DNA of 64,000 bases, taken from contig JADBXZ010000044.1 in the NCBI GenBank assembly GCA_020403265.1, positions 1-64,000 on the forward strand. The letters run 5' to 3'. Below the pieces are notes generated by a model. It did no database searches. It saw only the letters and a list, made by a program, of their open reading frames with translations, and was not told where the DNA came from. The translations under genes and the position numbers were made by a program. Numbering within the stretch: position 1 is the stretch's first letter; every line of letters starts with the position of its first letter. The DNA is from Bacteroidota bacterium (lineage in GTDB: Bacteria; Bacteroidota; Bacteroidia; B-17B0; Aurantibacillaceae). Shown one piece after another: positions 44,280 through 53,509 of the stretch.

Positions 44280-45191
44280 ATGGCTAAAATTTTAATCAGT
44301 GGTGGTAGCGGATTGGTTGGTAAAAAGTTAACTGCTTCGTTACTTAATCAAAAGCATGAAGTTGTATGGCTCTCCAGGACTGAAGATTTAACTGCAAAAG
44401 TTAAAAAATATAAAATTGATTTAAATGCCAATTATATTAATAAAGCAGCTTTTGAAAATGTGACTCATATTGTACACTTGGCTGGCGCAGGAATTGCAGA
44501 TCGCCGATGGACGGATAACTACAAAAAAGAAATAATATATTCCAGAGTCAAAAGTGCAGAATTGATTTATAATTGCATCATATCGAATCGGTTTCCGATA
44601 AAACAAATAGTAGGTGCCAGTGCCATAGGTTATTATGGCGGGAGACAAAGTAAAAATCTTATCACAGAAACAAGTGAGCCACATGATGATTTTCTTTCTC
44701 AAAGTTGTGTTGAATGGGAAAACAGCTATAAGCCCTTCATAAATGCCAATATTCCAACTTCTATCGTTAGGATAGGTGTGGTTTTAGACAAAGATGGAGG
44801 CGCCTATCGAAAGATGGCAACCCCATTTAAGCTCGGTTTTGGATGTGCCATTGCAAGCGGAGAACAATTTTTTCCTTGGATTCACTGCACAGATGTTGTC
44901 GGAATATTTGAACACCTCTTATTTAAAAATACAAGTCCCGGAGTCTTTAATGCAGTTAGTCCAGGCACAATTACCAATTCCGAATTTAGTAAAGAACTAG
45001 CGAAAAGCTTCCATAAAAAAATCTGGCTACCAAATGTTCCAAAAGCAATTCTTCAATTGATCATGGGAGAAGGTGCAGCAATGGTTACAGAAGGTTTAGC
45101 CATTTCAAGTGAAAAGATAAGAAAAGACGGGTATATTTTCCAATATCCAAACATTCAAAATGCTGTTGCAAACCTTAACCAGCATGTTTAA
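44280..45191 (+). CDS. TIGR01777 family NAD-dependent epimerase-like protein
   Basis: 303 residues. Rossmann motif SGGSGLVGKKLTASLL at the N-terminus, HLAGAGIADRRW in the middle, SAIGYYGG (YxxxK variant) and FPWIHCTDVVGIFEHLL late in the chain match the family (E. coli YfcH). The C-terminal DUF1731 part is LPNVPKAILQLIMGEGA. Cell function poorly known. Confidence 0.88.
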   Translation: MAKILISGGSGLVGKKLTASLLNQKHEVVWLSRTEDLTAKVKKYKIDLNANYINKAAFENVTHIVHLAGAGIADRRWTDNYKKEIIYSRVKSAELIYNCIISNRFPIKQIVGASAIGYYGGRQSKNLITETSEPHDDFLSQSCVEWENSYKPFINANIPTSIVRIGVVLDKDGGAYRKMATPFKLGFGCAIASGEQFFPWIHCTDVVGIFEHLLFKNTSPGVFNAVSPGTITNSEFSKELAKSFHKKIWLPNVPKAILQLIMGEGAAMVTEGLAISSEKIRKDGYIFQYPNIQNAVANLNQHV

Positions 45192-45216
45192 AAAATAAGT
45201 AAATTTAAGCTTTATT

Positions 45217-47103
45217 ATGTATCGCTTATTTAAGCTGTTTTGGACCTACAACATGCCACGTTGGTCAATATTATTTATTGATACATTTATTTGTGCTTTT
45301 GCATTAACCCTAGCCTTCTTATTACGTTTTAATTTTGAAAATATTCCTGAAGTGGATGCGGCTAACTTTTTTAAGGATTACGTCGTTCTTCTATCGGTAA
45401 GATTCATTTCCTTTTTAATCTCAAAAACATATAAAGGTGTTGTTAGATACACAAGTGCGAAAGATGCGATTCGTATTTTTTTAGTAATACTAGCAGGCAG
45501 CTCATTAGTTTTTGTTTTCAACCTCTTCGATTATCATTTTATAAGTAATACTTACTTCATTCCTAATTCGGTTATTATAATCGATGCGCTGGTAACCTTA
45601 TTTCTAATGATTAGTTCTCGACTAGCTGTAAAAGCAATGTATAGTGAAATTAAAAATCCTAACAAAGAAAAATTAAATGTACTTATTTTTGGAGCAGGAG
45701 AAGCCGGTTTAATCACAAAATATACTTTGGACAGAGATGCCTCCATCAAATATAAGGTAATTGCATTTGTAGATGATGATGAAAAAAAGAAAGGGCGAAG
45801 TATTGAAGGTGTATTTGTTTATCATAGCAACCAGTTAAGTGAACTGTTAAATGAATTTGAAGTGGAATATTTGATTATTTCTATTCAAAAAATTTCTTCA
45901 AAACGCAAAAACGAAATTACTGATTTCTGTCTTGAGAAAAATATTAAAGTTTTAAATGTACCCCCGGCTTCCAAATGGATTAATGGCGAATTAAGTTTTA
46001 ATCAATTAAGAAGTATTAACATTGAAGACTTGCTGGAGCGAGAGCCAATTAAACTTAATACCGATTCTATTCAACAACAATTACAAAACAAGGTTATCTT
46101 GATTACCGGTGCTGCCGGCAGCATCGGAAGTGAACTTGCAAGGCAATGTGCAGCGTTCCGTCCCAAAAAAATATATCTACTTGATCAAGCCGAAAGTCCT
46201 TTACATGAATTAGAACTTGAATTTTCCGATAAATATAAAACTGTGCAATTCGAAGTAGTGGTTGCTGATATCAGAAACATTGAGCGCTTAAGAAACGTAT
46301 TTAATACCTTCAAACCTCAAATTGTTTTTCATGCTGCTGCCTACAAACATGTTCCCTTAATGGAAAACAATCCGTCTGAATCAATTCTAACTAATATTTT
46401 AGGAACTAAGAATGCAGCGGACTTAGCTAACGAATTTAAAGTTGAAAAATTTGTATTTGTTAGCACAGATAAAGCAGTAAATCCTTCAAATGTAATGGGT
46501 GCCAGCAAGCGAATAGCAGAAATTTACATCCAAAGTTTAGGTAAAAACTCTAGTACTAAATTTATTACCACTAGATTTGGAAATGTACTTGGTAGCAATG
46601 GCTCTGTTATTCCTCGATTTAAAAAACAAATTGAATCAGGCGGACCATTAACTATAACACATCCCGACATCACCCGATTTTTCATGACCATACCAGAGGC
46701 AAGTCAACTTGTTGTTGAGGCTGCATGTATGGGTAATGGTGGAGAAATATTTGTGTTTGACATGGGTAAATCAGTTAAAATTGTTGATTTAGCCAGAAAA
46801 ATGATTTCACTGAGTGGTTTAAAGGAAGGTAAAGACATTAAAATTGAATTCACCGGCTTAAGACCAGGTGAAAAACTTTATGAAGAACTTTTAGCTGATA
46901 GTGAGAACACACTGCCAACTCATCATTCTCAAATTTTAATAGGAAAGGTTAGAGAATATGATTATAACGACGTTAAATTAATTATTAATGAATTAATTGA
47001 AAGTTTTAAAACTCAAAACAATCAACTAATTGTTCAACGCATGAAAGAGCTGGTACCTGAATTCATCAGTAACAATTCTATCTTTCAAAAACTAGATAAT
47101 TAA
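45217..47103 (+). CDS. Membrane-bound nucleotide-sugar 4,6-dehydratase (FlaA1/WbpM type)
   Basis: 628 residues. Four N-terminal helices (about 15-35, 50-70, 82-104, 110-130) and an inactive first Rossmann region (VLIFGAGEAGLIT). The catalytic dehydratase domain starts at VILITGAAGSIGSELARQ and continues with AAYKHVPLMENNPSE and VSTDKAVNPSNVMG, where the usual Tyr is replaced by Met, as is normal for this branch. Makes modified UDP-sugars for surface glycans. Overlaps the next start by none; the ATG follows its TAA directly. Confidence 0.92.
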   Translation: MYRLFKLFWTYNMPRWSILFIDTFICAFALTLAFLLRFNFENIPEVDAANFFKDYVVLLSVRFISFLISKTYKGVVRYTSAKDAIRIFLVILAGSSLVFVFNLFDYHFISNTYFIPNSVIIIDALVTLFLMISSRLAVKAMYSEIKNPNKEKLNVLIFGAGEAGLITKYTLDRDASIKYKVIAFVDDDEKKKGRSIEGVFVYHSNQLSELLNEFEVEYLIISIQKISSKRKNEITDFCLEKNIKVLNVPPASKWINGELSFNQLRSINIEDLLEREPIKLNTDSIQQQLQNKVILITGAAGSIGSELARQCAAFRPKKIYLLDQAESPLHELELEFSDKYKTVQFEVVVADIRNIERLRNVFNTFKPQIVFHAAAYKHVPLMENNPSESILTNILGTKNAADLANEFKVEKFVFVSTDKAVNPSNVMGASKRIAEIYIQSLGKNSSTKFITTRFGNVLGSNGSVIPRFKKQIESGGPLTITHPDITRFFMTIPEASQLVVEAACMGNGGEIFVFDMGKSVKIVDLARKMISLSGLKEGKDIKIEFTGLRPGEKLYEELLADSENTLPTHHSQILIGKVREYDYNDVKLIINELIESFKTQNNQLIVQRMKELVPEFISNNSIFQKLDN

Positions 47104-47691
47104 ATGGAAAATTACATTCAAAAGGCACTCGATTATCCAAGCTACATTAAACTTCTTGAGGAGCTAATGGAACAAGGTAAAACAACCGGAGAGAATCAAT
47201 CAGCTGAAATGCTAAATTACGCTAAACTAAATTTAGCTCGCATTCATCGACTTGAAAAAACGACAGAAATACTACCAGAACTTAAATCACTTATTGAAAA
47301 AATCAACAAAACTTATACTTGGTTAATTATTACCGAAGGTTGGTGCGGTGATGCTGCTCAAAATATAACCCCATTATATTTTATGAGTTTATTAAACCCT
47401 AACATTAAAGTTGCACTGGTGCTGCGTGACGAAAACCTTGAATTAATGGATCGCTACTTAACAAATGGTGGTCGTTCCATTCCAAAATTAATTTGTTTGG
47501 ACGAACAACTAAACGAAGTATTTACCTGGGGACCTAGACCGGAGGCGGCACAGGCATTAGTAAAAGAATTATTAGCCAACAAAGCAAGTCTTGAAGAAAA
47601 AAGTTTGGCATCACAAAAATGGTACAATGCTGATAAAACTGTTAGTCTTCAAAATGAATTTTTTGAATTGATAAACAAATACATGAATTAG
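47104..47691 (+). CDS. Thioredoxin family protein
   Basis: 195 residues. The redox region is WLIITEGWCGDAAQN: WCGDA keeps only the first Cys of the usual CxxC. A bacterial group with this WCGDC/A variant is known as thioredoxin-like proteins of unclear redox role. The start codon follows directly on the dehydratase stop. Predicted cytoplasmic. Lack of the second Cys suggests it is not a classical disulfide reductase. Confidence 0.8.
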   Translation: MENYIQKALDYPSYIKLLEELMEQGKTTGENQSAEMLNYAKLNLARIHRLEKTTEILPELKSLIEKINKTYTWLIITEGWCGDAAQNITPLYFMSLLNPNIKVALVLRDENLELMDRYLTNGGRSIPKLICLDEQLNEVFTWGPRPEAAQALVKELLANKASLEEKSLASQKWYNADKTVSLQNEFFELINKYMN

Positions 47692-47704
47692 TAGTTAAAA
47701 GAAT

Positions 47705-49645
47705 ATGCTTACATCACTAAAATATTGCAACAGTTTAACAGAATATAGTCGTTTTATAACCAGAGAGGTGAACATTGGCGATTTGAAAATGGGTGCACAT
47801 AACCCAATTCGTGTACAAAGTATGACCACAACTGATACCATGGACACTATTAAAACTGTTGAGCAAAGTATAAGAATGATTGATGCAGGTTGCGAGTTGG
47901 TTAGAATTACAGCACCTAGCTTAAACGATGCTAAAAATTTGGAACTAATTAAAAAAGAACTAAAAGCCAGAGGTTATAATACCCCTATTTGTGCAGATAT
48001 TCATTTTACACCGAATGCTGCAGAATTTGCAGCAAGGGTTATCGAAAAAGTTAGGGTAAACCCAGGTAATTATGCTGACAAAAAAAAATTTGAGGTAATT
48101 GAATATACAGAAAGTGCATATGCTGCTGAATTGGAAAGAATAAGAGAACGCTTCACTCCGCTGGTTAAAATATGTAAAGAATACGGTACAGCAATGCGCA
48201 TTGGCACTAACCATGGTAGCTTGAGCGATCGGATCTTAAGTCGTTTTGGAGATACACCTTTAGGTATGGTAGAGAGTGCTTTGGAATTTTTGCGTGTTTG
48301 TGAGGATCACAATTTTCACAACATTGTTATATCCATGAAAGCAAGTAATACCCAAGTTATGGTGCAAGCTTATCGCCTACTTGTAGCAAAAATGATGGAG
48401 ACAGGTAGAAATTACCCACTCCATTTAGGTGTTACAGAGGCTGGCGACGGAGAAGACGGAAGAATAAAATCAGCAGTTGGTATTGGGACTCTTTTAGAAG
48501 ACGGGCTAGGAGATACAATCAGAGTGAGTTTAACTGAAGAACCTGAATTTGAAATTCCGGTTGCCAAACAATTAGCAGATAGATACACTCAGCGAAAAGA
48601 ACATCAACGCATTAAAGAATATACATCTGAACTACCCTATAACCCTTTTGAATACGATCGCAAAAAAACCAAGGAGGTAATTAATTTAGGCGGCCATCAT
48701 GTGCCACGTGTTATTGCAGATTATAGCATGAAAAATGAAGTAACAGCTGCAAGTTTATTTGCGATTGGATTAAATTATTCGGTGCCATTGGATAAATGGA
48801 ATTTAACTGACTCCGCTGCTGATTATGTTTTTCTTGGAGATAACACCATTAAATTTGAGATCCCCGGAACGTTAGGTTTGATTTACAATTCTCAAACTTG
48901 GCTAAACAATAAAAATCAAAGGCAAGCTTATCCGTTATTTTGTGGAGAAGAGTATTTCAACAGTGCAGAAAAATCAGAATACTTAAATTTTATTGCAATT
49001 GATATCCACACTTTAACCCAATCCTTCATAGATAAATTAAAAAATGAGGCTAATTGCTGTTTGGTTTTAGATTCATTTAACTTGCATACTATGCCCGAAT
49101 TGAGAAGAATGTGCATTGAACTAAAACTAAATGAGGTTAAATGTCCAATTATTATTAAATGCAATTACAAAGATTTAAATGAATCGCAATTTCAATTAAA
49201 TGCCAGTACTGATCTTGGAGGCTTATTGCTGGATGGCTTTGGAGACGGCATCTGGATTAAACAAAAAGATTGTGTGAACACACAAGTTTGTAACTCAACC
49301 GCTTTTGGCATTTTACAAGCAACACGAACCCGAATTAGTAAAACAGAGTACATTAGTTGCCCAAGTTGTGGACGTACGTTATTTGACCTTCAAGAAACAA
49401 CACAAAAAATAAGAGAAAGAACACATCATTTGAAAGGTATAAAGATTGGGATTATGGGTTGCATTGTGAATGGGCCAGGCGAAATGGCAGATGCCGATTA
49501 TGGATATGTTGGAACAGGTGTTGATAAGATTAGTCTTTACAAAGGGAAAGAAGTAGTTAAGAAAAATGTAAACAGTGCCAATGCTGTAGACGAATTAATT
49601 TCGTTGATAAAAGAAAATGGTGATTGGGTTGAAAAGCCTTTATAA
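47705..49645 (+). CDS. ispG: 4-hydroxy-3-methylbut-2-enyl diphosphate synthase, long form
   Basis: 646 residues, much longer than the 370-residue E. coli enzyme. It carries the extra central domain seen in plants, chlamydiae and Bacteroidota. The N-terminal TIM barrel starts RVQSMTTTDTMDT; the C-terminal [4Fe-4S] ligands are in SCPSCGRTLF and MGCIVNGPGEMADADYG. It catalyses the penultimate MEP-pathway step to HMBPP. Its last part overlaps nothing if the next gene starts at 49650. Confidence 0.93.
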   Translation: MLTSLKYCNSLTEYSRFITREVNIGDLKMGAHNPIRVQSMTTTDTMDTIKTVEQSIRMIDAGCELVRITAPSLNDAKNLELIKKELKARGYNTPICADIHFTPNAAEFAARVIEKVRVNPGNYADKKKFEVIEYTESAYAAELERIRERFTPLVKICKEYGTAMRIGTNHGSLSDRILSRFGDTPLGMVESALEFLRVCEDHNFHNIVISMKASNTQVMVQAYRLLVAKMMETGRNYPLHLGVTEAGDGEDGRIKSAVGIGTLLEDGLGDTIRVSLTEEPEFEIPVAKQLADRYTQRKEHQRIKEYTSELPYNPFEYDRKKTKEVINLGGHHVPRVIADYSMKNEVTAASLFAIGLNYSVPLDKWNLTDSAADYVFLGDNTIKFEIPGTLGLIYNSQTWLNNKNQRQAYPLFCGEEYFNSAEKSEYLNFIAIDIHTLTQSFIDKLKNEANCCLVLDSFNLHTMPELRRMCIELKLNEVKCPIIIKCNYKDLNESQFQLNASTDLGGLLLDGFGDGIWIKQKDCVNTQVCNSTAFGILQATRTRISKTEYISCPSCGRTLFDLQETTQKIRERTHHLKGIKIGIMGCIVNGPGEMADADYGYVGTGVDKISLYKGKEVVKKNVNSANAVDELISLIKENGDWVEKPL

Positions 49646-49649
49646 CATT

Positions 49650-50237
49650 ATGATTAACTTAAATCATCCTGAGGCAGTTAAATTACTTCAAATGGCTTAC
49701 TCAGCGGAGCGTGCCGCGGCATTTGCATACGTCGGGCACGCTAACTCAGTAAAAAATCAAAACGAAAAAAAAGCCATCAAACAAATTGAGGACGATGAAT
49801 GGCATCACCGAAGTGAGGTATTAAAAATAATGAAGGAATACAATATTCCTGTTTCCAAGTGGTATGAATTTAGATTTTATGTCATTGGTAAATTAATTTC
49901 ATTTTCATGTTACGTGATTGGCTGGTTTATGCCATTTTATTTTGCCGGAAGATTAGAAAGTGGTAACGTATGTGAGTATTTTCGCTTGAAGATTTATTTT
50001 AATTCATTGGGGATAACTAAGCATGATCAAGTTTTATACGACATGGGGATTAAAGAAAAAGAACATGAAGTTTACTTTTATGAGCAGATTAAAAACAGTA
50101 AACTACTACCTTACTTTGAAAAATTTTTCAATTGGGGTGCAACCCAAAGTTTTAATAACATTGATTTACAAAATCAATTACCGGTTGAAAAATCAGATGT
50201 ATACTGCCAAGTAAAAAGCAAAAGCGATAAGACTTAA
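49650..50237 (+). CDS. COQ7-like ferritin-fold diiron protein
   Basis: 195 residues from the ATG at 49650; the longer frame starting at 49617 overlaps ispG. Four-helix-bundle metal ligand motifs are visible: AYSAERAAAFAYVGH, IEDDEWHHRSEV, GRLESGNVCEYF and GIKEKEHEVYFYEQI. They match demethoxyubiquinone hydroxylase-like proteins. Bacteroidota use menaquinone, so ubiquinone hydroxylation is unlikely. It may hydroxylate another isoprenoid, which would fit its place beside ispG. Substrate unknown. Confidence 0.75.
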   Translation: MINLNHPEAVKLLQMAYSAERAAAFAYVGHANSVKNQNEKKAIKQIEDDEWHHRSEVLKIMKEYNIPVSKWYEFRFYVIGKLISFSCYVIGWFMPFYFAGRLESGNVCEYFRLKIYFNSLGITKHDQVLYDMGIKEKEHEVYFYEQIKNSKLLPYFEKFFNWGATQSFNNIDLQNQLPVEKSDVYCQVKSKSDKT

Positions 50238-50403
50238 TTTTCAAACTATTTTACTTAGAAACTATCATTTACCCTTTCTGGAACTTTTTTGGATCCATCT
50301 AATCAATTGAATTCACCAAGTGAAAGTCCTATTTCACCATTTATGGAATTTTTGAGGTTAATGCATCTATAATTTCGAATCATTAATCTTTAAATCTAAT
50401 TGT

Positions 50404-51684
50404 ATGAAAATTATCTCAAAAATGACAGTTTTAACCTGTTCGATAGGGCTGGTTGGCTTGTTAGCCGTTAAAAACAAGTTAAACGCTAAAGCATCAAAAG
50501 GTGAACAACCTTGTGTATTTTTATCCTTAATGGGCGAACAATCAGTTGAAGGTTTTGCTAATTCAAAATCATTAATTGGTGTAAACAAAGCTATAGAAAC
50601 TGGTGAATCTTTTTTAGCCAAATCACAAAACAAAAACGGTGGTTGGGGTGCAGGTTCGCATGCAAAACAAGACGAGATGAATCCATTAGCTGTAAGCACA
50701 GATCCAGCTACAACCGCCATGGCGGCAATGGCACTTTACCGTTGCGGGCACACTATCTATAGCGGGGAATTCAAATCGAACTTACGCAGTGCATTAGATT
50801 ACTTATTAACTGAAGTGAATAAAAACAAAAACTCCGATTACATCACTTCAATAAGAGGAACACAAATTCAATCTAAACTTGGCCAAAATATCGATGCTGT
50901 TTTAACCTTGCAATTCTTTAATCAATTATTACCTACCATAACAGAAAATGATTTAAAAGAAAAAGTAAAATCCGCTGTGCAAATTTGTGTAGATAAAATT
51001 GAAAAGTCATACGACAACAATGGTAAAATAGTTGGCGCAGGATGGGCTGGCGTATTGCAATCATCCTTTGCTAACACAAGTTTAGAAATGGCGGCAAAAA
51101 ATTCCGACATAAAAGTAAACAAAGAGAAACTTGAAAAAGCAAGAGCTTATCAAAAACAAAACTACGATGCCGATAAAAACACCGCTAAAACGGATGATGG
51201 AGCTGGTATTATGTTATATGCAGTAAGTAGTTCTGTTAGAAACAGTGCAGCCGAAAATAACGAAGTCAATCAAATTATGGAGAGAGCAAAGAAAGAAGGT
51301 AAACTAGATAAAAAAGCAGAGGTAAGTCAAGAAAACCTTCAAAAAGCAGGGCTATCTAAAGAAGAAGCAACGAAATATGTAGTAGCCAACAAAGTATATA
51401 ATGCTGCTAAAGGTAAAGCCATGCAAGAAGACGTGTTAAACGGATTCGGAAATAATGGTGGTGAAGAGTTCTTAAGCTTTTTACAAACCGGTGAATCTAT
51501 GATTGTAAGTAAAGATAATGATTGGAAAAAATGGTACGATAACATTGGAGGAAAGTTAATTAAAATACAAAATGATAATGGAAGCTGGAACGGACATCAT
51601 TGTATTACCAGCCCGGCATTTTGCACTGCTACGTGTTTATTGGTGTTAAGTATCGAAAACGATATTGATGCTTTGCAAAAATAA
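50404..51684 (+). CDS. Terpenoid-cyclase-like alpha/alpha toroid protein, secreted
   Basis: 426 residues with an N-terminal membrane/signal segment (about 8-25). QNKNGGWGAGSHAKQ (about 78-92) and QNDNGSWNGHHCITS (about 393-407) are QW-like repeats of squalene-hopene cyclases and complement-like toroids. ATTAMAAMALYRCG also fits. The DXDD catalytic motif is not seen, so it is probably a toroid binding protein rather than an active cyclase. The 166 bases before it (50238-50403) show no clear promoter. It has its own strong terminator. Confidence 0.65.
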   Translation: MKIISKMTVLTCSIGLVGLLAVKNKLNAKASKGEQPCVFLSLMGEQSVEGFANSKSLIGVNKAIETGESFLAKSQNKNGGWGAGSHAKQDEMNPLAVSTDPATTAMAAMALYRCGHTIYSGEFKSNLRSALDYLLTEVNKNKNSDYITSIRGTQIQSKLGQNIDAVLTLQFFNQLLPTITENDLKEKVKSAVQICVDKIEKSYDNNGKIVGAGWAGVLQSSFANTSLEMAAKNSDIKVNKEKLEKARAYQKQNYDADKNTAKTDDGAGIMLYAVSSSVRNSAAENNEVNQIMERAKKEGKLDKKAEVSQENLQKAGLSKEEATKYVVANKVYNAAKGKAMQEDVLNGFGNNGGEEFLSFLQTGESMIVSKDNDWKKWYDNIGGKLIKIQNDNGSWNGHHCITSPAFCTATCLLVLSIENDIDALQK

Positions 51685-51700
51685 ATCTAATTGAGTGCAA

Positions 51701-51729
51701 AAAAGGTTGACACTTTGGTCAACCTTTTT
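51701..51729 (+). terminator. Intrinsic terminator of the toroid protein gene
   Basis: AAAAGGTTGAC, loop ACTTTG, GTCAACCTTTTT: an 11-base perfect stem followed by a T-run, 16 bases after the stop. The reverse side also has an A-run, so it may serve the convergent gene as well. Confidence 0.9.
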
Positions 51730-51765
51730 GTTTTCTGAATTAAACTGTAATTAATTTGTTTCGCA

Positions 51766-53229
51766 CTAGGTGAATGGCACCAAGCGAACACCCACTGTGA
51801 AAGCATTTAATTTTGGACCCTGACCGGATTTAAACATTTCATTTAAATTGTACTCGCCAAACATGGTAAAGTTACTATAACCAACGCTAACATGACCTTT
51901 AAAACCGATAGGTGCCAGATTATAATTATCTTTTCTTACTTTTTCAAAAGTATTTCCATTTTGAGTTAACACTTGTTTTGTGCGAGAAGCAATTAAATAC
52001 TGCCCTACCACACCAATAGCAATGTGAAAAGATTTATTCGGATTTTTATTCGTGTTAAATTCAACTAATAAAGGTACTTGCAAATAGGTATTTCGGAATC
52101 TGTTTCGTTTGAAATCAAAAGTATTCGAACTATCAATTGTTCCCCAAGTAAAACTACTATCGGCACGTAGGTTGGTTTTATTGTTTAAGGCATAAATGTG
52201 ATAGTCAAATCCAATACCTGTATTTAAAGTAATGTACTTTTTGTATAAATCAAGTTGTAATTGCCCAAGGTTAAATTGAAAATTAAAACTGCGGCTGTAA
52301 TCCAAATCCATGTATTTGTATTTTGTTTCCATGTTTGAATTAAAGTTAGGCGCTAAATAGCCGTTTACACCCATGCTAAAGCCTGCCCAGTGTTTAAAGT
52401 CATCCTCATCATAGCCATGTTTATGTTTTGAATTGATTGTATCGCCGGCATTTTTCCCAGCAATAATGATAATTTTCTTTCCGCCAAGATTAATGAAGGT
52501 TGAATCAGGATTGTTGGTTGTTCCACCAACACCAATTGAAACGCTGGTGTTTTCATCTATCACCTTTGAGATGGACGAACTGGATGAAGCATCGGCCTTA
52601 ATGTCTGGCGCATTACCTTTTAAGCGAATACTACTGGCACCCGTAGCATTTGCTACTACTTTTTCAGTTACAAATAACTTTGCAGAACTCGCCCCACTAG
52701 CAACAACATCAGCTTTTTTAGCAGTAAGTGAATAAGACTTTAATGAAGAGGCACCTGAAATATTCGCTCGAATAAAATCAGTAGTACCAGTAAATTTAAT
52801 GTCACTTGCTCCACTTAAAACTAAACTAATAAATTGGTTTGCTATGTCTGCTTTAATATTACTGGCGCCACTTGCATTAAAAAATAAAGAGTCAGTAGTT
52901 AATTTGTTTTTTGATTTAAAATTAGAAGCGCCGCTTATCTCCAATGACCTAATAGAAGGGGCAGATAAATAAAATACGATATCTTCCTTATAATTTCCTT
53001 TAGTTCGGAGATAAAGCGTATTATCTTCTTGTCGAATAGAAACATTTTCAAATTGTTTTTCGGTTGTAACAACTTTTAATGAGGTTGAATCTGCTTGAGT
53101 AAAAATAACCTCAGCTGCTCCTGAAATGGTTAAGTTGCTAAATTTATTTACATCGTAATTTTTGCTTTGCTGAGCGTTAACGGTTGCAAAGATTGTACTT
53201 AAAATGCCTGCGTAAAAAATTGGTTTCAT
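51766..53229 (-). CDS. Head-GIN domain protein with outer-membrane barrel domain
   Basis: 487 residues. After the signal peptide (1-19), the head-GIN/DUF2807 domain (about 25-230) holds repeated SGASNxK units such as EISGASNFKSK, NASGASNIKAD and LSGASDIKFTG that form a beta helix. The last 200 residues form a porin-like outer-membrane beta-barrel (FNFQFNLGQLQLDLYKKYITLNTGIGF) ending in VRLVPF. The fusion puts the GIN helix on the cell surface or in the periplasm. The function is unknown. Confidence 0.82.
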   Translation of the reverse strand: MKPIFYAGILSTIFATVNAQQSKNYDVNKFSNLTISGAAEVIFTQADSTSLKVVTTEKQFENVSIRQEDNTLYLRTKGNYKEDIVFYLSAPSIRSLEISGASNFKSKNKLTTDSLFFNASGASNIKADIANQFISLVLSGASDIKFTGTTDFIRANISGASSLKSYSLTAKKADVVASGASSAKLFVTEKVVANATGASSIRLKGNAPDIKADASSSSSISKVIDENTSVSIGVGGTTNNPDSTFINLGGKKIIIIAGKNAGDTINSKHKHGYDEDDFKHWAGFSMGVNGYLAPNFNSNMETKYKYMDLDYSRSFNFQFNLGQLQLDLYKKYITLNTGIGFDYHIYALNNKTNLRADSSFTWGTIDSSNTFDFKRNRFRNTYLQVPLLVEFNTNKNPNKSFHIAIGVVGQYLIASRTKQVLTQNGNTFEKVRKDNYNLAPIGFKGHVSVGYSNFTMFGEYNLNEMFKSGQGPKLNAFTVGVRLVPFT

Positions 53230-53487
53230 ATGATTTAATTTTAATTTTTTTGAAGCAACTTTATTTTTTGGTTGTTATAATTTTCTATTTTAATAATTTG
53301 ATTTACCGGGTTATCAGATTACTTATATATTTAAGCATAAGACGTTCGCTTTTTTTGAAAAGTTACAAAATCAGTTAATTTTTTTCATTTTATTGATTTT
53401 CAACAAGATAATTTTTCTTTTTTAATATTTAGGCTGAGCTTTTTTTGCACAAGTTTTTAAAATCATCATAATCCAATCTTTTAGCAG

Positions 53488-53495
53488 TATATTTG
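53488..53495 (+). promoter_or_regulatory. -7 element of the helicase gene
   Basis: TATATTTG matches TAnnTTTG, 14 bases before the ATG at 53510. The rest of the 280-base divergent gap (53230-53487) is A+T-rich and shows no clear -33 or operator. Confidence 0.45.
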
Positions 53496-53509
53496 CCAAT
53501 TGCTATTTT

